Shown: piece after piece, positions 41,758-51,600 of the stretch
Layout of the letters: the number at the start of each line of letters is the position of its first letter
How positions within the stretch are numbered: position 1 is the stretch's first letter
Assembly: GCA_052171895.1 (NCBI GenBank)
Contig: JBQMRN010000001.1
Location: forward strand, 62,001-126,000
Length of the DNA: 64,000 nt
DNA from: Arsenophonus sp052171895
GTDB lineage: Bacteria; Pseudomonadota; Gammaproteobacteria; Enterobacterales; Enterobacteriaceae
Direction: 5' to 3'
Notes under the pieces: model-generated
Databases searched by the model: none
What the model was told of the DNA's origin: nothing
The model's input: only the letters and a program-made list of their open reading frames with translations
Translations under genes and position numbers: made by a program

Positions 41758-44100
41758 TTAGTGTCCAAACATCTCTTTTACCCAAGCAGGTACATCATTA
41801 TTTTTGCTTTGCTGGTCATTTAAATTCAAGTTCGGGTTCAATGATTGTATCCCTATTTGACATAATGCTTGAGGATCCTCTGTCCATATTGGCAGGATAC
41901 GATATCCACCACCTACGCAGTTAAAACTGCCATCAGTATTCACTCGCATTTCCATAATTCCTTCTGGTGGGCGATTATCCAATGCTAATGGAGTCTGATT
42001 TTCTAAATAACGATGATATAGATGTAGTGCACCACTTGCACCAGTAAGATTTGTCGGACCATTATTATCACGACCAGCCCAAGCAATCGCCACTTCTTTA
42101 CCATCAATACCGGCAAACCAACTATCGCGTAGATCATTTGTTGTTCCGGTCTTACCGGCTAAATGATATTGAGCAAACTTATTCATTAATGAACGAGATG
42201 TTCCACGCTCAACCACTTGTTGCATGCCATAAAGTGTTAGATAAGCTGCCTGCGGAGATACTGCTCGCTCTGCAGATGGATAACTTTGATAAAGCTCATT
42301 GCCATCACTATCAATCACAGAACGCAATGCCGATAATGAGGCGCGATTGCCACCACCACTAATTGTTTGAAATATTTGTGCTATTTCTATTGGTGTTAAG
42401 TTTAACGCACCTAATAACATTGCTGGCACTTTCTCAATAGCATCACTTGGCATACCAAGGCGTATTAATACTTTACTAACCTGATCCAAGCCAACAGTCA
42501 ACCCAATATTTACCGTCGGAATATTTAACGAACTAGCTAAGCCATCAATCAACATAATCTGCCCCCGAAAACGGCGGTCATAATTTCTTGGTTCCCATAT
42601 TTGGTTATCAAATTTAACGCTAATTGGCTCATCAGGTACCCAAGTATTTAAACGAAAACGATCCGGTTCACTTAATGCAGTAAGATAAGTTGATGGCTTA
42701 GCCAGTGAACCAATTGAGCGGCGAGCATTTAACGCTCGGTTAAAGCCAGAATATTGTGGTTGTGAACCACCGACCATAGCGCGAACTTCACCATTAATAC
42801 GGTCAACAACCACTATTGCGCCTTCAAGATCAGGCAACTTATGTGTTTTACGTAAATCAGCTATTCCTTCTTCAATGGCATTTTCAGCTGCTTGCTGCGA
42901 AACTGGATCTAGGGTAGTAAATATCTTAGCGCCAGACAGGTTATTTACTCTATCGCCAAATTTTTCAACTAATTCTTGCCGAACAAACTGCATAAAGGCA
43001 GGCTGGGGTGTCAAAACACCACTTCTGGGTTTAACGCCTAAAGGACGAGCACTCAATATATTATACATTTTTTGATCGATAATTTCTCGCGTTTCCAACA
43101 GCTTTAACACTAAATTTCGACGTTCAATGGCCAATTTAGGATTACGCCATGGGTTATATAATGATGCTCCCTTAACCATACCAACTAATAATGCTTCTTG
43201 ATCAATACTCAGCTCATCGATTGGTCGACCAAAATAATAGAGACTAGCAAGGGGAAAACCCCGAATTTGATCATCACCACTTTGTCCTAAATAAACTTCA
43301 TTTAGATAAAGTTCAAGAATACGTTCTTTGCTATACCGAAAATCCATTAAAATCGCCATATAAGCTTCATTAGCTTTACGTATTAACGTTCGTTCATTAG
43401 TTAAAAATAAGTTTTTAACTAATTGTTGAGTTAGCGTACTACCACCCTGAACGGTCTTACCAGCCATTAAATTAGCAATAAACGCACGTCCAATAGAATA
43501 AATACTTACGCCGTCATGCCCATAAAAATATCGGTCTTCAGTTTCAAGTAATATTTTGACTAAAGAGTCAGAAAAATCTTTTCTTCGCAAGACTAAGCGT
43601 TGTTCATTGTTAGCTGATTGCATCATAGTGATAAGTTTAGGATCAAGTCGGAAAAAACCAAATGAACGCCCATTTTTCATATTAGTAATATTAGTAAGCC
43701 GAGTTTGTTCAAAACTTAGTTTAGCTAAAATCTGTTCTTCTTTTTGATCAGGAAAGGGAAATAGGCGGCGTAACATCTCTATCGTATTATCTTTAACAAT
43801 ATACTCACCGGGTGAAGTAATTTTATTTACCTGGCGATATTGCATGCCATCTAATAATCGAATTATTTCTTTTTTACTGTAATTCATCTCCGGTTCAAGA
43901 TTAACCATTCGCCCATAAACAGCTGCCGGCAGATCCCAAACTTTACCATCAAGACGATCACTAATTTTCTGATATAAATAAATACCATAGATACCATAGA
44001 CACCAATTAACAATGTCAAGACTATGGCAATTTTGATAAACAACCAAAACCAATGCCATCTATTCTTAGGTGGCCTAAACTTATTGTATTTACTTTCCAT
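41758..44100 (-). CDS. mrcB: Penicillin-binding protein 1B (bifunctional)
   Basis: Polymerises and cross-links peptidoglycan. A single N-terminal membrane helix (FWLFIKIAIVLTLLIGVYGI) is followed by the UB2H-like region, then the glycosyltransferase with catalytic Glu in LLETEDRYFYGHDGVSIYSI and VQGGSTLTQQLVKNLF. The transpeptidase has SLAKPS (S-x-x-K), SLNIPTVN (S-x-N) and AGKTGTTNDL (K-T-G-T). 780 residues. The family's cytosolic acidic tail is absent from the protein: in-frame codons for it survive upstream (44101-44200) but contain stops, so translation starts at ATG 44100 behind AAGGAAG. IS481 abuts its 3' end. Confidence 0.93.
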   Translation of the reverse strand: MESKYNKFRPPKNRWHWFWLFIKIAIVLTLLIGVYGIYGIYLYQKISDRLDGKVWDLPAAVYGRMVNLEPEMNYSKKEIIRLLDGMQYRQVNKITSPGEYIVKDNTIEMLRRLFPFPDQKEEQILAKLSFEQTRLTNITNMKNGRSFGFFRLDPKLITMMQSANNEQRLVLRRKDFSDSLVKILLETEDRYFYGHDGVSIYSIGRAFIANLMAGKTVQGGSTLTQQLVKNLFLTNERTLIRKANEAYMAILMDFRYSKERILELYLNEVYLGQSGDDQIRGFPLASLYYFGRPIDELSIDQEALLVGMVKGASLYNPWRNPKLAIERRNLVLKLLETREIIDQKMYNILSARPLGVKPRSGVLTPQPAFMQFVRQELVEKFGDRVNNLSGAKIFTTLDPVSQQAAENAIEEGIADLRKTHKLPDLEGAIVVVDRINGEVRAMVGGSQPQYSGFNRALNARRSIGSLAKPSTYLTALSEPDRFRLNTWVPDEPISVKFDNQIWEPRNYDRRFRGQIMLIDGLASSLNIPTVNIGLTVGLDQVSKVLIRLGMPSDAIEKVPAMLLGALNLTPIEIAQIFQTISGGGNRASLSALRSVIDSDGNELYQSYPSAERAVSPQAAYLTLYGMQQVVERGTSRSLMNKFAQYHLAGKTGTTNDLRDSWFAGIDGKEVAIAWAGRDNNGPTNLTGASGALHLYHRYLENQTPLALDNRPPEGIMEMRVNTDGSFNCVGGGYRILPIWTEDPQALCQIGIQSLNPNLNLNDQQSKNNDVPAWVKEMFGH

Positions 44101-44200
44101 TAGTTATTCTTCCTTGCTCTCATCAATATCTTCATACTCATAATCATAGTTGTCTAATTAATCAATTAGATGAGATTTTAATTTTTTATCAATAGGGCTT
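44101..44200 (-). pseudogene. mrcB: Relic of the mrcB N-terminal cytosolic tail
   Basis: In the same frame as mrcB and directly upstream: KSPIDKKLKSHLID, a stop, then LDNYDYEYEDIDESKEE, a second stop and L just before the new start. This resembles the D/Y/E-rich cytosolic tail of E. coli PBP1B. The reading frame was shortened by stop codons and translation apparently moved inward. Confidence 0.65.
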
Positions 44201-44429
44201 TTTTTAGATCTGCGCTCAATAACTTCATAATTATCTTTGTCAAGTATGGTATAAAATTAATATTTATTTAATAAAGTCTACTAGACTAGACTACATTTAC
44301 AGATATTTCTTTTATATATCTCATTATAATAGCATTTATATCATAATTAAATAATAAATATCTACTAATAACAGCTTTATACTCTGATTATGACCGTTTT
44401 ACCACTATCACATTTAATGAACATTATCT

Positions 44430-45485
44430 ATCCACTAAACTAACTTTTAGTGCTAAATATTTTAGTACTTACATTAGTAAAGGTTGATGTATATCCTATT
44501 CCTCACTGCAGAAATAAACTGCTTTTAAGCATTAATAACGGCTGGAATAACTTTATTGAAAATACACTGAAAGTTTTAACTCGTTAATCCGTCTATCTAT
44601 CGAACGAATGCTTACCTGCGAAACTTGTGCTATTTTGGTATCCGCGGAAGTTCTATGCTCCAGAGTGAGCACACAAACAGGGTAGGTATCGAAATTGGTA
44701 TCTTTTGTCCATTGCACGCTTATTGTTGACAACTTAATAAATATCCATATGTTCATCTCTCCGTCACCCGTGTGGCAGTCTAGATATTAAACATGCTGTA
44801 TGCCATGAGGATATTCTTCAAAAAAAAGAACAGTCTAAGAAATATAGTGAACCGATCTCATCCTCTTGCTACATTACAGTTATGACCTGATAAATACCAA
44901 TAGTCTTTCCTCGTCTTGTTTGGCATATCCGCGCCAGAAAGCACTGCCAGGGTTACATAAAAGCACTGTACGAACGTTACTATAAACTGCACTTCGCTAA
45001 AAAGATGAAAAGAGCTAGGCATAATATAGCGTAAAATACCTCTAGCGAGCTCTACATTAGTCATATTCCGGCTAAGTACTTTAAGATAGCGCATTACTAT
45101 GGTTTCTTATCAAATCATAAACGAGGAACACTATTACCGAGATGTATTAAGGGCGGGCGGAAGGAAGACGGCTCGCAAAAAACTAGAAAAAGTGGGGTGA
45201 GTTCGCCATTCTGATCAATGGCACACAATAGCTACTTTTTATCTACACTCAGGCTTGCCAAATAGGCAACAGAATTGTTGTGAGAAAGAATGCATAAAAT
45301 AAAAACGATAGCTATTAAATAAAACATAGAATTAATGTCTTTAAAATTAGTCTATTATACTAAAGAATATACATTCCAAAAAATTTTTCATTTACAACAG
45401 ATCTATAAACTGATTCTATATCCTTTTAGCAATAATTAATGGCTTTTTGTTTTTAGTTAAAAGAGCGATTCAATTTCCTAACTAT
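44430..45485 (+). mobile_element. IS91-family element, 5' truncated, decayed
   Basis: Plus-strand copy. Recognisable from GATGTATATCC near 44484; then the region matching NQHPHVHVF and the GYLDIKH block, with stops. The right end CTAACTAT at 45485 joins an IS1595 gene at CACGGATAAA, where other IS1595 copies read CAAGGATAAA. The left boundary is approximate because 44200-44430 is too eroded to place. Confidence 0.65.
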
Positions 45486-46190
45486 CACGGATAAATATTT
45501 TAGTTATCTGCGATATATATCGAATAGCTTGATTTTATGGAAGTCCAGAGAAACAAACAGGCATTGATTTAAAAACAGCGTTTAGGATGATGCGCTCTCA
45601 GTCCTTCCTTGCTTCATTTTTTGGGAACAGCCAACATAAATGCACTAACTGGCATTCTTGAAATCAAGGAAATATTTTTCCTTGAATCCTTTAAAAGAAA
45701 GCGTTATATCCCATCTAGGAAAACTAGAAAAGGTGGAAGAGAAAGAGAGGAGATAAAAAGAAAGAACGAATATCGTGCTTCCTTCATCTCAAAAAATTGA
45801 CAGGTTCATGTGAGCGATGATTTTGAAGAGTTTAATAAGATTGTGTTAGCTGTTTTCTTCAGGCGGATCATCGATAAAGAGTCCGTCCTTTTACTCGGAT
45901 GGAGCTAAATGGTACGAAATCTTTACTAGAAAGTATAAAATTAGTTAGCATCACTTAATAAGGTTGGATAATTACAAGAGTTATTAGTAATGAATTTCAC
46001 ATTCAAAATGTGAATAATTATATTAGCCAATTAAAAGGATAGCTAAATAGCTTCCATGGTGGTGGTAGGGTCGCGTTTTATTTACCAAATTATCTGGTTT
46101 AGAGAAGATTGTCTGAAACCATAATAATTGAAATATAGATATGGCTACAATTGCTCTGTAAGCAAAGAAACAACCTTTACTAACAAGCTA
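45486..46190 (+). mobile_element. IS1595-family remnant, N-terminus replaced by IS91
   Basis: Starts within the KWFSYLRY region and runs through FLGTANINALTGILEIKEIF, FLESFKRKRYIPSRKTRK, DKESVLLLGWS-type and HHLIRLDNY pieces to about 46190. Frameshifted and with stops. Confidence 0.7.
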
Positions 46191-46199
46191 AATATCAAT

Positions 46200-46400
46200 A
46201 TAGCTTAGAGCTGAGACAAACAAAAACTTCATGATTAAATTTCTATTAATACTTATCGAGGAAATTATTTTATTAGTCAATTTATGCTAGAAAATAAAAT
46301 TTCAGAATTATCCGATCCTAATAACATTAGCTAGGATATTGGCGACGAAAATAATCGAATCGATCTTCTATTAAAGAAAAATAGCAAATTAATTACTAAT
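46200..46400 (+). pseudogene. sfsA: SfsA, broken fragment
   Basis: Only the middle is readable, in shifting frames: LELRQTKTS, LENKISELSDPNNIS, and DENNRIDLLLKKNS, which correspond to WELTQSQSG, LNESISELSGYSSL and ERSRIDFMLQADS of E. coli SfsA (a predicted DNA-binding/nuclease-like protein of uncertain role). It lies just upstream of dksA on the same strand, as in E. coli. Confidence 0.65.
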
Positions 46401-46780
46401 TAACTATTTTCATAATGCTATTAAAATAAGAGCAAAAAACATTTATATGAACTATCCTTGATAGCCGAATGAGGGAAAAGAATAGTTTTGTTCTTTGCCA
46501 TACTTCATACAGATATAAAGAATATAAATAAAATGTTCGTTGCCAATCTATATTGATTCTCAATATGCTGTTTCCTTGCAAAAACAAACAAATATTAGCA
46601 TAAAATGCTATGTTATAAATTTAAAATTTTATAAAATAGCTAATAATAGATAAAAATACCACTTACCAAATAAACTTAAGCTATCCTTTCTATTTTAGGA
46701 AAAACTTATTTTTACATACAAATAAAGATAAATAACCAGGCTGATCACTCCTATTATAGAAAAACAAATTGTAATAACCA
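46401..46780. other. Spacer upstream of dksA
   Basis: AT-rich; the rest of sfsA is not readable. Presumably includes the dksA promoter, but no single site stands out. Confidence 0.35.
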
Positions 46781-46824
46781 TTGCCAACTATAGAGTGTTC
46801 TGTTATTTATAACGCCCTTAGTTT

Positions 46825-46839
46825 CCCCGCATTCAGGGG
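46825..46839 (+). promoter_or_regulatory. GC hairpin in dksA leader
   Basis: CCCC at 46825 pairs with GGGG ending at 46839 across a 7-base loop, followed by TTCTTTT. It could be a terminator of upstream transcription or an attenuator in the dksA leader. Weak evidence. Confidence 0.35.
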
Positions 46840-46873
46840 TTCTTTTGAAGATTTCCTCTGTAGGAGAAGCATT

Positions 46874-47332
46874 ATGCAAGAATGGAAAAAACCTAAAAAC
46901 TCATCTTTAAGCATTCTTGCCATCGCTGGGGTAGATCCCTACCAAGAAAAGCCTGGTGAAGAATACATGAACGATGCGCAATTAATACATTTTAAGCGCA
47001 TTCTCAAAACATGGCGCAATCAACTCAGAGATGAAGTCGACCGCACTCTAACTCATATGCAGGATGAAGCGGCAAATTTCCCTGACCCCGTTGATAGAGC
47101 TGTACAGGAAGAAGAATTTAGCCTTGAGTTACGTAATCGCGATAGGGAACGTAAATTAATTAAAAAAATTGAAAGGACATTAAAAAAAGTTGATGATGAA
47201 AATTTTGGTTATTGTGAAACCTGTGGGATTGAAATTGGTATCCGCCGCTTAGAAGCTCGTCCAACAGCTGATTTATGCATTGATTGCAAAACATTAGCTG
47301 AAATACGTGAAAAACAGCTGGCTGGGGGGTAA
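46874..47332 (+). CDS. dksA: RNA polymerase-binding transcription factor DksA
   Basis: Binds the RNA polymerase secondary channel and acts with ppGpp on rRNA and amino acid promoters. About 152 residues, nearly identical to E. coli: SSLSILAIAGVDPYQEKPGE, coiled-coil tip DEAANFPDPVDRAVQEEEFS with the functional aspartates, and the zinc site CETCGIEIG to CIDCKTLAE (four cysteines). I start at 46874 behind TAGGAGA, not at upstream in-frame ATGs. gluQ should follow; only its 5' half does. Confidence 0.96.
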   Translation: MQEWKKPKNSSLSILAIAGVDPYQEKPGEEYMNDAQLIHFKRILKTWRNQLRDEVDRTLTHMQDEAANFPDPVDRAVQEEEFSLELRNRDRERKLIKKIERTLKKVDDENFGYCETCGIEIGIRRLEARPTADLCIDCKTLAEIREKQLAGG

Positions 47333-47344
47333 AAGATCCATTAA

Positions 47345-47613
47345 TCTTACACCGTAAATACGCTACACAAAAGTGTAGCACCTTCTCTCTCTTCATTTAG
47401 AAGGTAAAATTACCTATCAACTCAGAACGCTATGATATTTTAGCTCATCTAAAATATTACGATGGCTACTTTTGACGTTATACACGTTAACCTATTAATA
47501 CTATTGATAGTTATTACGACGCAGGTTATCACAATCTTGGTTTGTCTTGTTCTACACCAGCGTTGCGGATAATACTGTCAAAACCAATCTATGGTTTCTA
47601 TGATTAATTAGAA
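47345..47613 (+). pseudogene. gluQ: gluQ 5' half: glutamyl-Q tRNA(Asp) synthetase, broken
   Basis: Plus-strand reading after dksA: an eroded APS-type start (VAPSLSSF), DILAHLKYYDGYF, SYYDA, GLSCSTPALRI and PIYGFYD. These follow the order of E. coli GluQ (ILRQLEHYGLHWDG, DAYREAL, GLSYYCTCTRARI, IYDG). It stops at GAAC (47610-47613), where an IS91 5' end begins. The 3' half is at 6072-6500; about 25-30 codons between the halves are missing. Confidence 0.68.
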
Positions 47614-47720
47614 CATTACAGACTAAGCTAAGCGGCAAGCACAGTACGCCATGCTTCAGAAATGTTCATTAGCTAAGTACTATTTTATACTCTACAGTAT
47701 GTTAATTTCTGTTTATCTTG
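47614..47720 (+). mobile_element. IS91-family 5' end fragment
   Basis: About 105 bases matching the start of the IS91 element, including ATTTTATACTCTAC followed by GTATGTTAAT, as in the complements of 2400-2490 and 61860-61960. It is preceded by GAAC and followed directly by an IS1595 5' end. Confidence 0.6.
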
Positions 47721-48220
47721 ACAAAGGTTTGTTTAGTAGAAATCCCTTATCCTGTAAAAGATTTTTATACAGAGAGAGTTTGCTATAAAAAGCAAACAGT
47801 CATACAGATCAAAGAGACTCTTTCATCACTCCCTGCAAACATATAAAACTACAACTTATTAGAGTTTGCTTCGGCGACAATCTGTTAGATGATGTTGCTT
47901 CATGCATTGAAGCAACTGATTCTACTTTATCCTACCTATGTTGATGTTGTTAAAGTGAATATGTTATCCGCTGAAGAGATTCATAGATAGTTACAGCAAT
48001 ATCATTGCAAATTCACGATTGCAGAAAAATATTTAATAATCTTACTGGAAATCCTCTTAGAAAGAGGATCAGAAGAATAAATGGTTTAGTTATCTGAGAT
48101 ATATGTTGAATAGCTTGACTTTATATAGAAGTCAGCGAAATAAATAGGTATTGATTTAAAAACAGCGTTTAGATGGGCGTTACTCCCCTTATTCCTTAAA
48201 TTAATGGTTGTTTACCACAT
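47721..48220 (+). mobile_element. IS1595-family 5' fragment
   Basis: Matches the N-terminal half of the IS1595 copy at 61967-62600. The zinc ribbon is visible (C-x-C-C-SEYVIR, then HDCRKIFNNLTGNPL), followed by KNKWFSYLRYMLNSLTLY and a stop-ridden TAFRWA. It ends near an IS256 copy. Confidence 0.65.
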
Positions 48221-48244
48221 AAGGATTAGCAGATCAAAGTCCCC

Positions 48245-49283
48245 TTTCCCCTCTCCTGCACCCTTAAGCTAGTTACAGCCTTTTTTAGTAAACGGAAGCA
48301 AGCTTCAATTCCATTGAATGGGTTTTATTTTTCTTGAACAACAGTTCTTCGTGCGGCCAGCTAGCTTTGTAATTTCACTTTCATCAATTCTTATTGTCGC
48401 CAAGTACTACTTATGACGGGAAGTCGTAGAATACCAGCAGTTCTTCTCTATATTTTTACAGTCTCTTCATCCCTGTAGAGACAATATACACTTCGCTGAA
48501 AACCTTGACAACAAAATATTAAGAACTTTTCAATAGCTAGCCTAGGCTAGGAGATATGATTAAGCCGCCTGCTTGCAGGGCATTGAGAAATTCGGTCTAC
48601 TTCACTTCTGATTCTCGATAAGCATCTTCAATCATAACTGAGCTCCTTACGTCCATATCCTCGGTGATGCCTTATAATAAGCAGCAGGCAAAGACAATCA
48701 TACTGCCTTACAGGACAGTATATGCCATCGGCCAAGAAATAAACCTAGCACGTATTGCTTAAATCAGGCAGGTATATACATCCATTTTCCTGTGCTCTTC
48801 AACCCATTGTGCTGTTTTCACTCTACTGATGGGGTACTTAGAGAAAGAACCATGTTCTTTTTCATCAAGAAACTACTCTAAGAGATAGAGCTTCATGAAA
48901 ATTACCTCTAAGATCTCCACCAGAGACTATAAGCCAATAGTAGACAACTACTTCCTTGAACACTTTTCACTCTTCAAGATAATGCGGTAGGAACGAATTA
49001 TTGAAGCATATTCCGTTGCCGCTACGATCCAATCCCCTACCCGATGACCTTAGGCAGTTTAATCTAAAGATCGCCTATATCAGTCTGTAAGTTCGCTGTG
49101 GCAAATAACCATTAGGGACGACGGTATAAATTCACCTCAATAAGGTGGTTTCAGCATGCTTCATACACAGCATGGCTTCAAAGACCTGCCTCAACTGCAT
49201 GGGCCTAATCAGCTGCTGCCACTAGGCGCTACACACACCCCCACCATTTACAAAACTCCATACACCAGAAATTAGCATAACTC
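48245..49283 (-). mobile_element. IS256-family remnant (unit 1 of duplication)
   Basis: Minus-strand copy lacking its 3' terminus. The left terminal sequence of the element ends at about 49283. It stands in the same position before the lipoprotein gene as the IS256 at 51601-52625 does before the lipoprotein pseudogene. Confidence 0.7.
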
Positions 49284-49446
49284 TAATCAGTCTCGCTAAG
49301 TTAAAAATAAACAAGAAATTCTTTTTTCTATCAAGTTAGAAAGAATGGTAAAACCAATTTTATTGGTATTTTAATGGTTTTTAATACAATTAATTTTAAC
49401 AATATTTTCTTTTACTTCATTAAACTAATTAAATTTTTTGTTTTTA

Positions 49447-49914
49447 TTATTGAGAATTTTGTTGCATGGTAGCCGCTTTTTCTTTATCACTTTCGCTTAA
49501 AGCGTTTGCCTTATTCCTTATATCCTCTTTATCTACTGCTTTATCAGATAATGTCTGTACTTCAGAAGTAAATCCTTCTTTAACTTGACTTCCTTTTTCT
49601 TTAGCTTGATTTGTAGTTTCAGTCGATTTATCTGAAATATTTTGTTGTAACTCTGATGTTTTTTGTTTGGTTGTTTCTTTTAATTGATCTGCTTTTGTTG
49701 ATAGTTTATCAGCTTCTTCAACTTCTTCAGCTTCTTCAGCTTCTTCAGCATCATTAAGCACTTGTTTAGCTTTTTCTTTACCAGCCTGTTTTATTTCTTC
49801 AGCGCTTTCTTTGGTATGTTGGATGGCATCGTCGACTTTAGGGGATTCATCACAACCAGTAACAGCAGTTATTATGCTAGCTAGTATTAGCATACTTAAA
49901 AATTTTTTGTTCAT
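49447..49914 (-). CDS. Predicted lipoprotein, Lys/Glu/Gln-rich helical
   Basis: 155 residues. A lipoprotein signal peptide (MNKKFLSMLILASIITAVTG, then Cys-21; lipobox V-T-G-C) is followed by Asp, Glu at +2 and +3. The +2 Asp suggests inner-membrane retention if the E. coli Lol rule holds. The rest is charged and alanine/glutamine-rich with heptad-like spacing, probably a long helix or coiled coil exposed to the periplasm, such as DKLSTKADQLKETTKQKT. A short E-rich tract (AEEAEEAEEVEEAD) comes from a 9-bp tandem repeat. I do not recognise a family; similar composition occurs in osmotic-stress and LEA-like proteins. A decayed paralogue is at 52793-53267. Confidence 0.75.
   Translation of the reverse strand: MNKKFLSMLILASIITAVTGCDESPKVDDAIQHTKESAEEIKQAGKEKAKQVLNDAEEAEEAEEVEEADKLSTKADQLKETTKQKTSELQQNISDKSTETTNQAKEKGSQVKEGFTSEVQTLSDKAVDKEDIRNKANALSESDKEKAATMQQNSQ
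49711..49746. repeat. Four 9-bp tandem repeats in the lipoprotein gene
   Basis: AGCTTCTTC-type units repeated four times (one unit AACTTCTTC), coding on the minus strand for E-E-A/E-E-V units. Copy number could vary by slippage without changing the frame. Confidence 0.7.
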
Positions 49915-50254
49915 TGATAGGTTCCTTTCTTTCTATTCATGGATGATCATAAAATATATATATAATCAATAAAAAAGACTTTAATATTAGAGATACATTT
50001 ATTAGATAAATACATAAATAATTGTAATATTTTAACAAAATAACAACTTAATAGCTATAACTCTGTAGTTTATTTGCCTTATTCATTAAGCAAAGCATAC
50101 CTGAGAATTAGCGGAATGAAATTACCATCAGTAATTTTACTAAAAATAAAAATCGGTAATCATTTTTTTGAGTTCATTAAATAATAAAGCTACCGCCCGC
50201 CAATAGACGCGTCTTGTTGTTCTATCTTAGATGGTTCTCATCTGCTATTAATAT
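49915..50254. other. Spacer between lipoprotein and symporter pseudogene
   Basis: AT-rich, non-coding; probably carries the lipoprotein promoter. The matching stretch in unit 2 holds the IS256 insertion. Confidence 0.45.
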
Positions 50255-51541
50255 TTCATACTGATTTTATCAGTAAAAAATTATCAGACTTTTCTTTCGG
50301 CTTGCTCCATATAGCAAGTAGTGTCAATTCCATCTCATTACTCATGAGATTAGTTGCTCAACTTTCACTTTCTAAAAAAATATCAACATCCATTAATAAA
50401 ATTAAGCCCACTTCTGGAATATTAAATTACCTTAGTATCGATACAATAAACCACTAACGATACCCCTACTATTCCTGACAGACATTTAGATGTCAGCATA
50501 AAAATCAACAACATAGTAATTTGTTTACCTATACTTAAATAGGTATTATATACTTGACCAATAAAGATAACAGAAATTTAGCAACATGCCCATTTAATTA
50601 ATAAGGTTAAATGAATAGCTAATTAATAAAAAAATCTAGCAATCTTATTAAAAATAATAAACTATTCCAATTTTCTACAACACCAGGAAAGCACTGTTTT
50701 CAAAGCTTGAGGTGGTAAAATTTAGTAAGCCTAGAGCTCTCCCATGATGTTTTTGACTAAGTGTAAAATACATAGGCCAATGATTAAGATAAATATCCAA
50801 ATTAAGATCACTTAGAATAACGATAAAGTAAAGTAAAGTAAAATTTACCATAAAATAGTAATACTGATCAATACACTTAATCCATGTTTAGCAATCATGG
50901 CCTGAGATAGCAGAAAAATCATAATAGTGGCAAAAAAGCATAACGTAAGTTTGTCAACTTTAATATTACATAAACTACTAAATCTAGAATTTTAATAATC
51001 GGTTCACCTTTTTTTACCTATAGCAGATGAACTTCATTTTATAAAAATTAAGAAAATTACAATTTACAAAATCTCATTACGCCACATGCCATCAATAATA
51101 CCTATCCTCTGTATCTGTATAGGATAGGTAATAAAATTATGAAAAGAAAAGGCTGTCTCAGTTCAATATTTTCCAATGATAAATTGCTATTTAGCGCAAA
51201 ATTTATACCTACTCCTGGTATAAAATATTAACAATAACAAGACCAATGGTAATTGAAATGAAAGATGCAAGCATGAACAGTAATAGCTCTTTTAAGAAAA
51301 AGCGTCTAAATATTTTGGCATCACCTATTTTTAGAATCCCGACGATCAAAGTCGAAATAATTAATGGGAAAATAATCATTTGAACTAAAGGTAAAAAATA
51401 TCTGTAATGATCCAAATATTTTTGACGTAGCTCATTGTTAGTTCTTTATTGGCGAATAAATTTAATGCAAAATCCAACTCTGATCCCCATTGATCAGATG
51501 AAGCTTATAATAATCCAAATAGTTAAACTTTTCAATTTCAT
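50255..51541 (-). pseudogene. Dicarboxylate/amino acid:cation symporter, broken copy
   Basis: Matches the intact symporter at 54909-56195 base by base over the same length, but with many stops and frameshifts. Longest intact piece, at 51209-51415: PLVQMIIFPLIISTLIVGIL and KELLLFMLASFISITIGLVI. It is one half of the tandem duplication described at 49284-51590. Confidence 0.88.
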
Positions 51542-51600
51542 AATGATTTTGTTTTTATCATGGTGATATTAAATCTCATATTATTTTATAAGCTATGAAT

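Larger units (their letters stand above)
49284..51590. repeat. Duplicated segment, unit 1 (lipoprotein intact, symporter broken)
   Basis: Colinear with 52626-56240 once the IS256 at 53291-54540 is removed. Shared from GCTAAGTTAAAAA at the left to AAATCTCATATTATTT at the right. Unit 1 keeps the lipoprotein and has lost the symporter. Confidence 0.8.

Noticed and set aside
46396..46587. 63-codon minus-strand frame upstream of dksA
   Set aside because: AT-rich, no recognisable family and no ribosome binding site; it lies where sfsA and its spacer have decayed.
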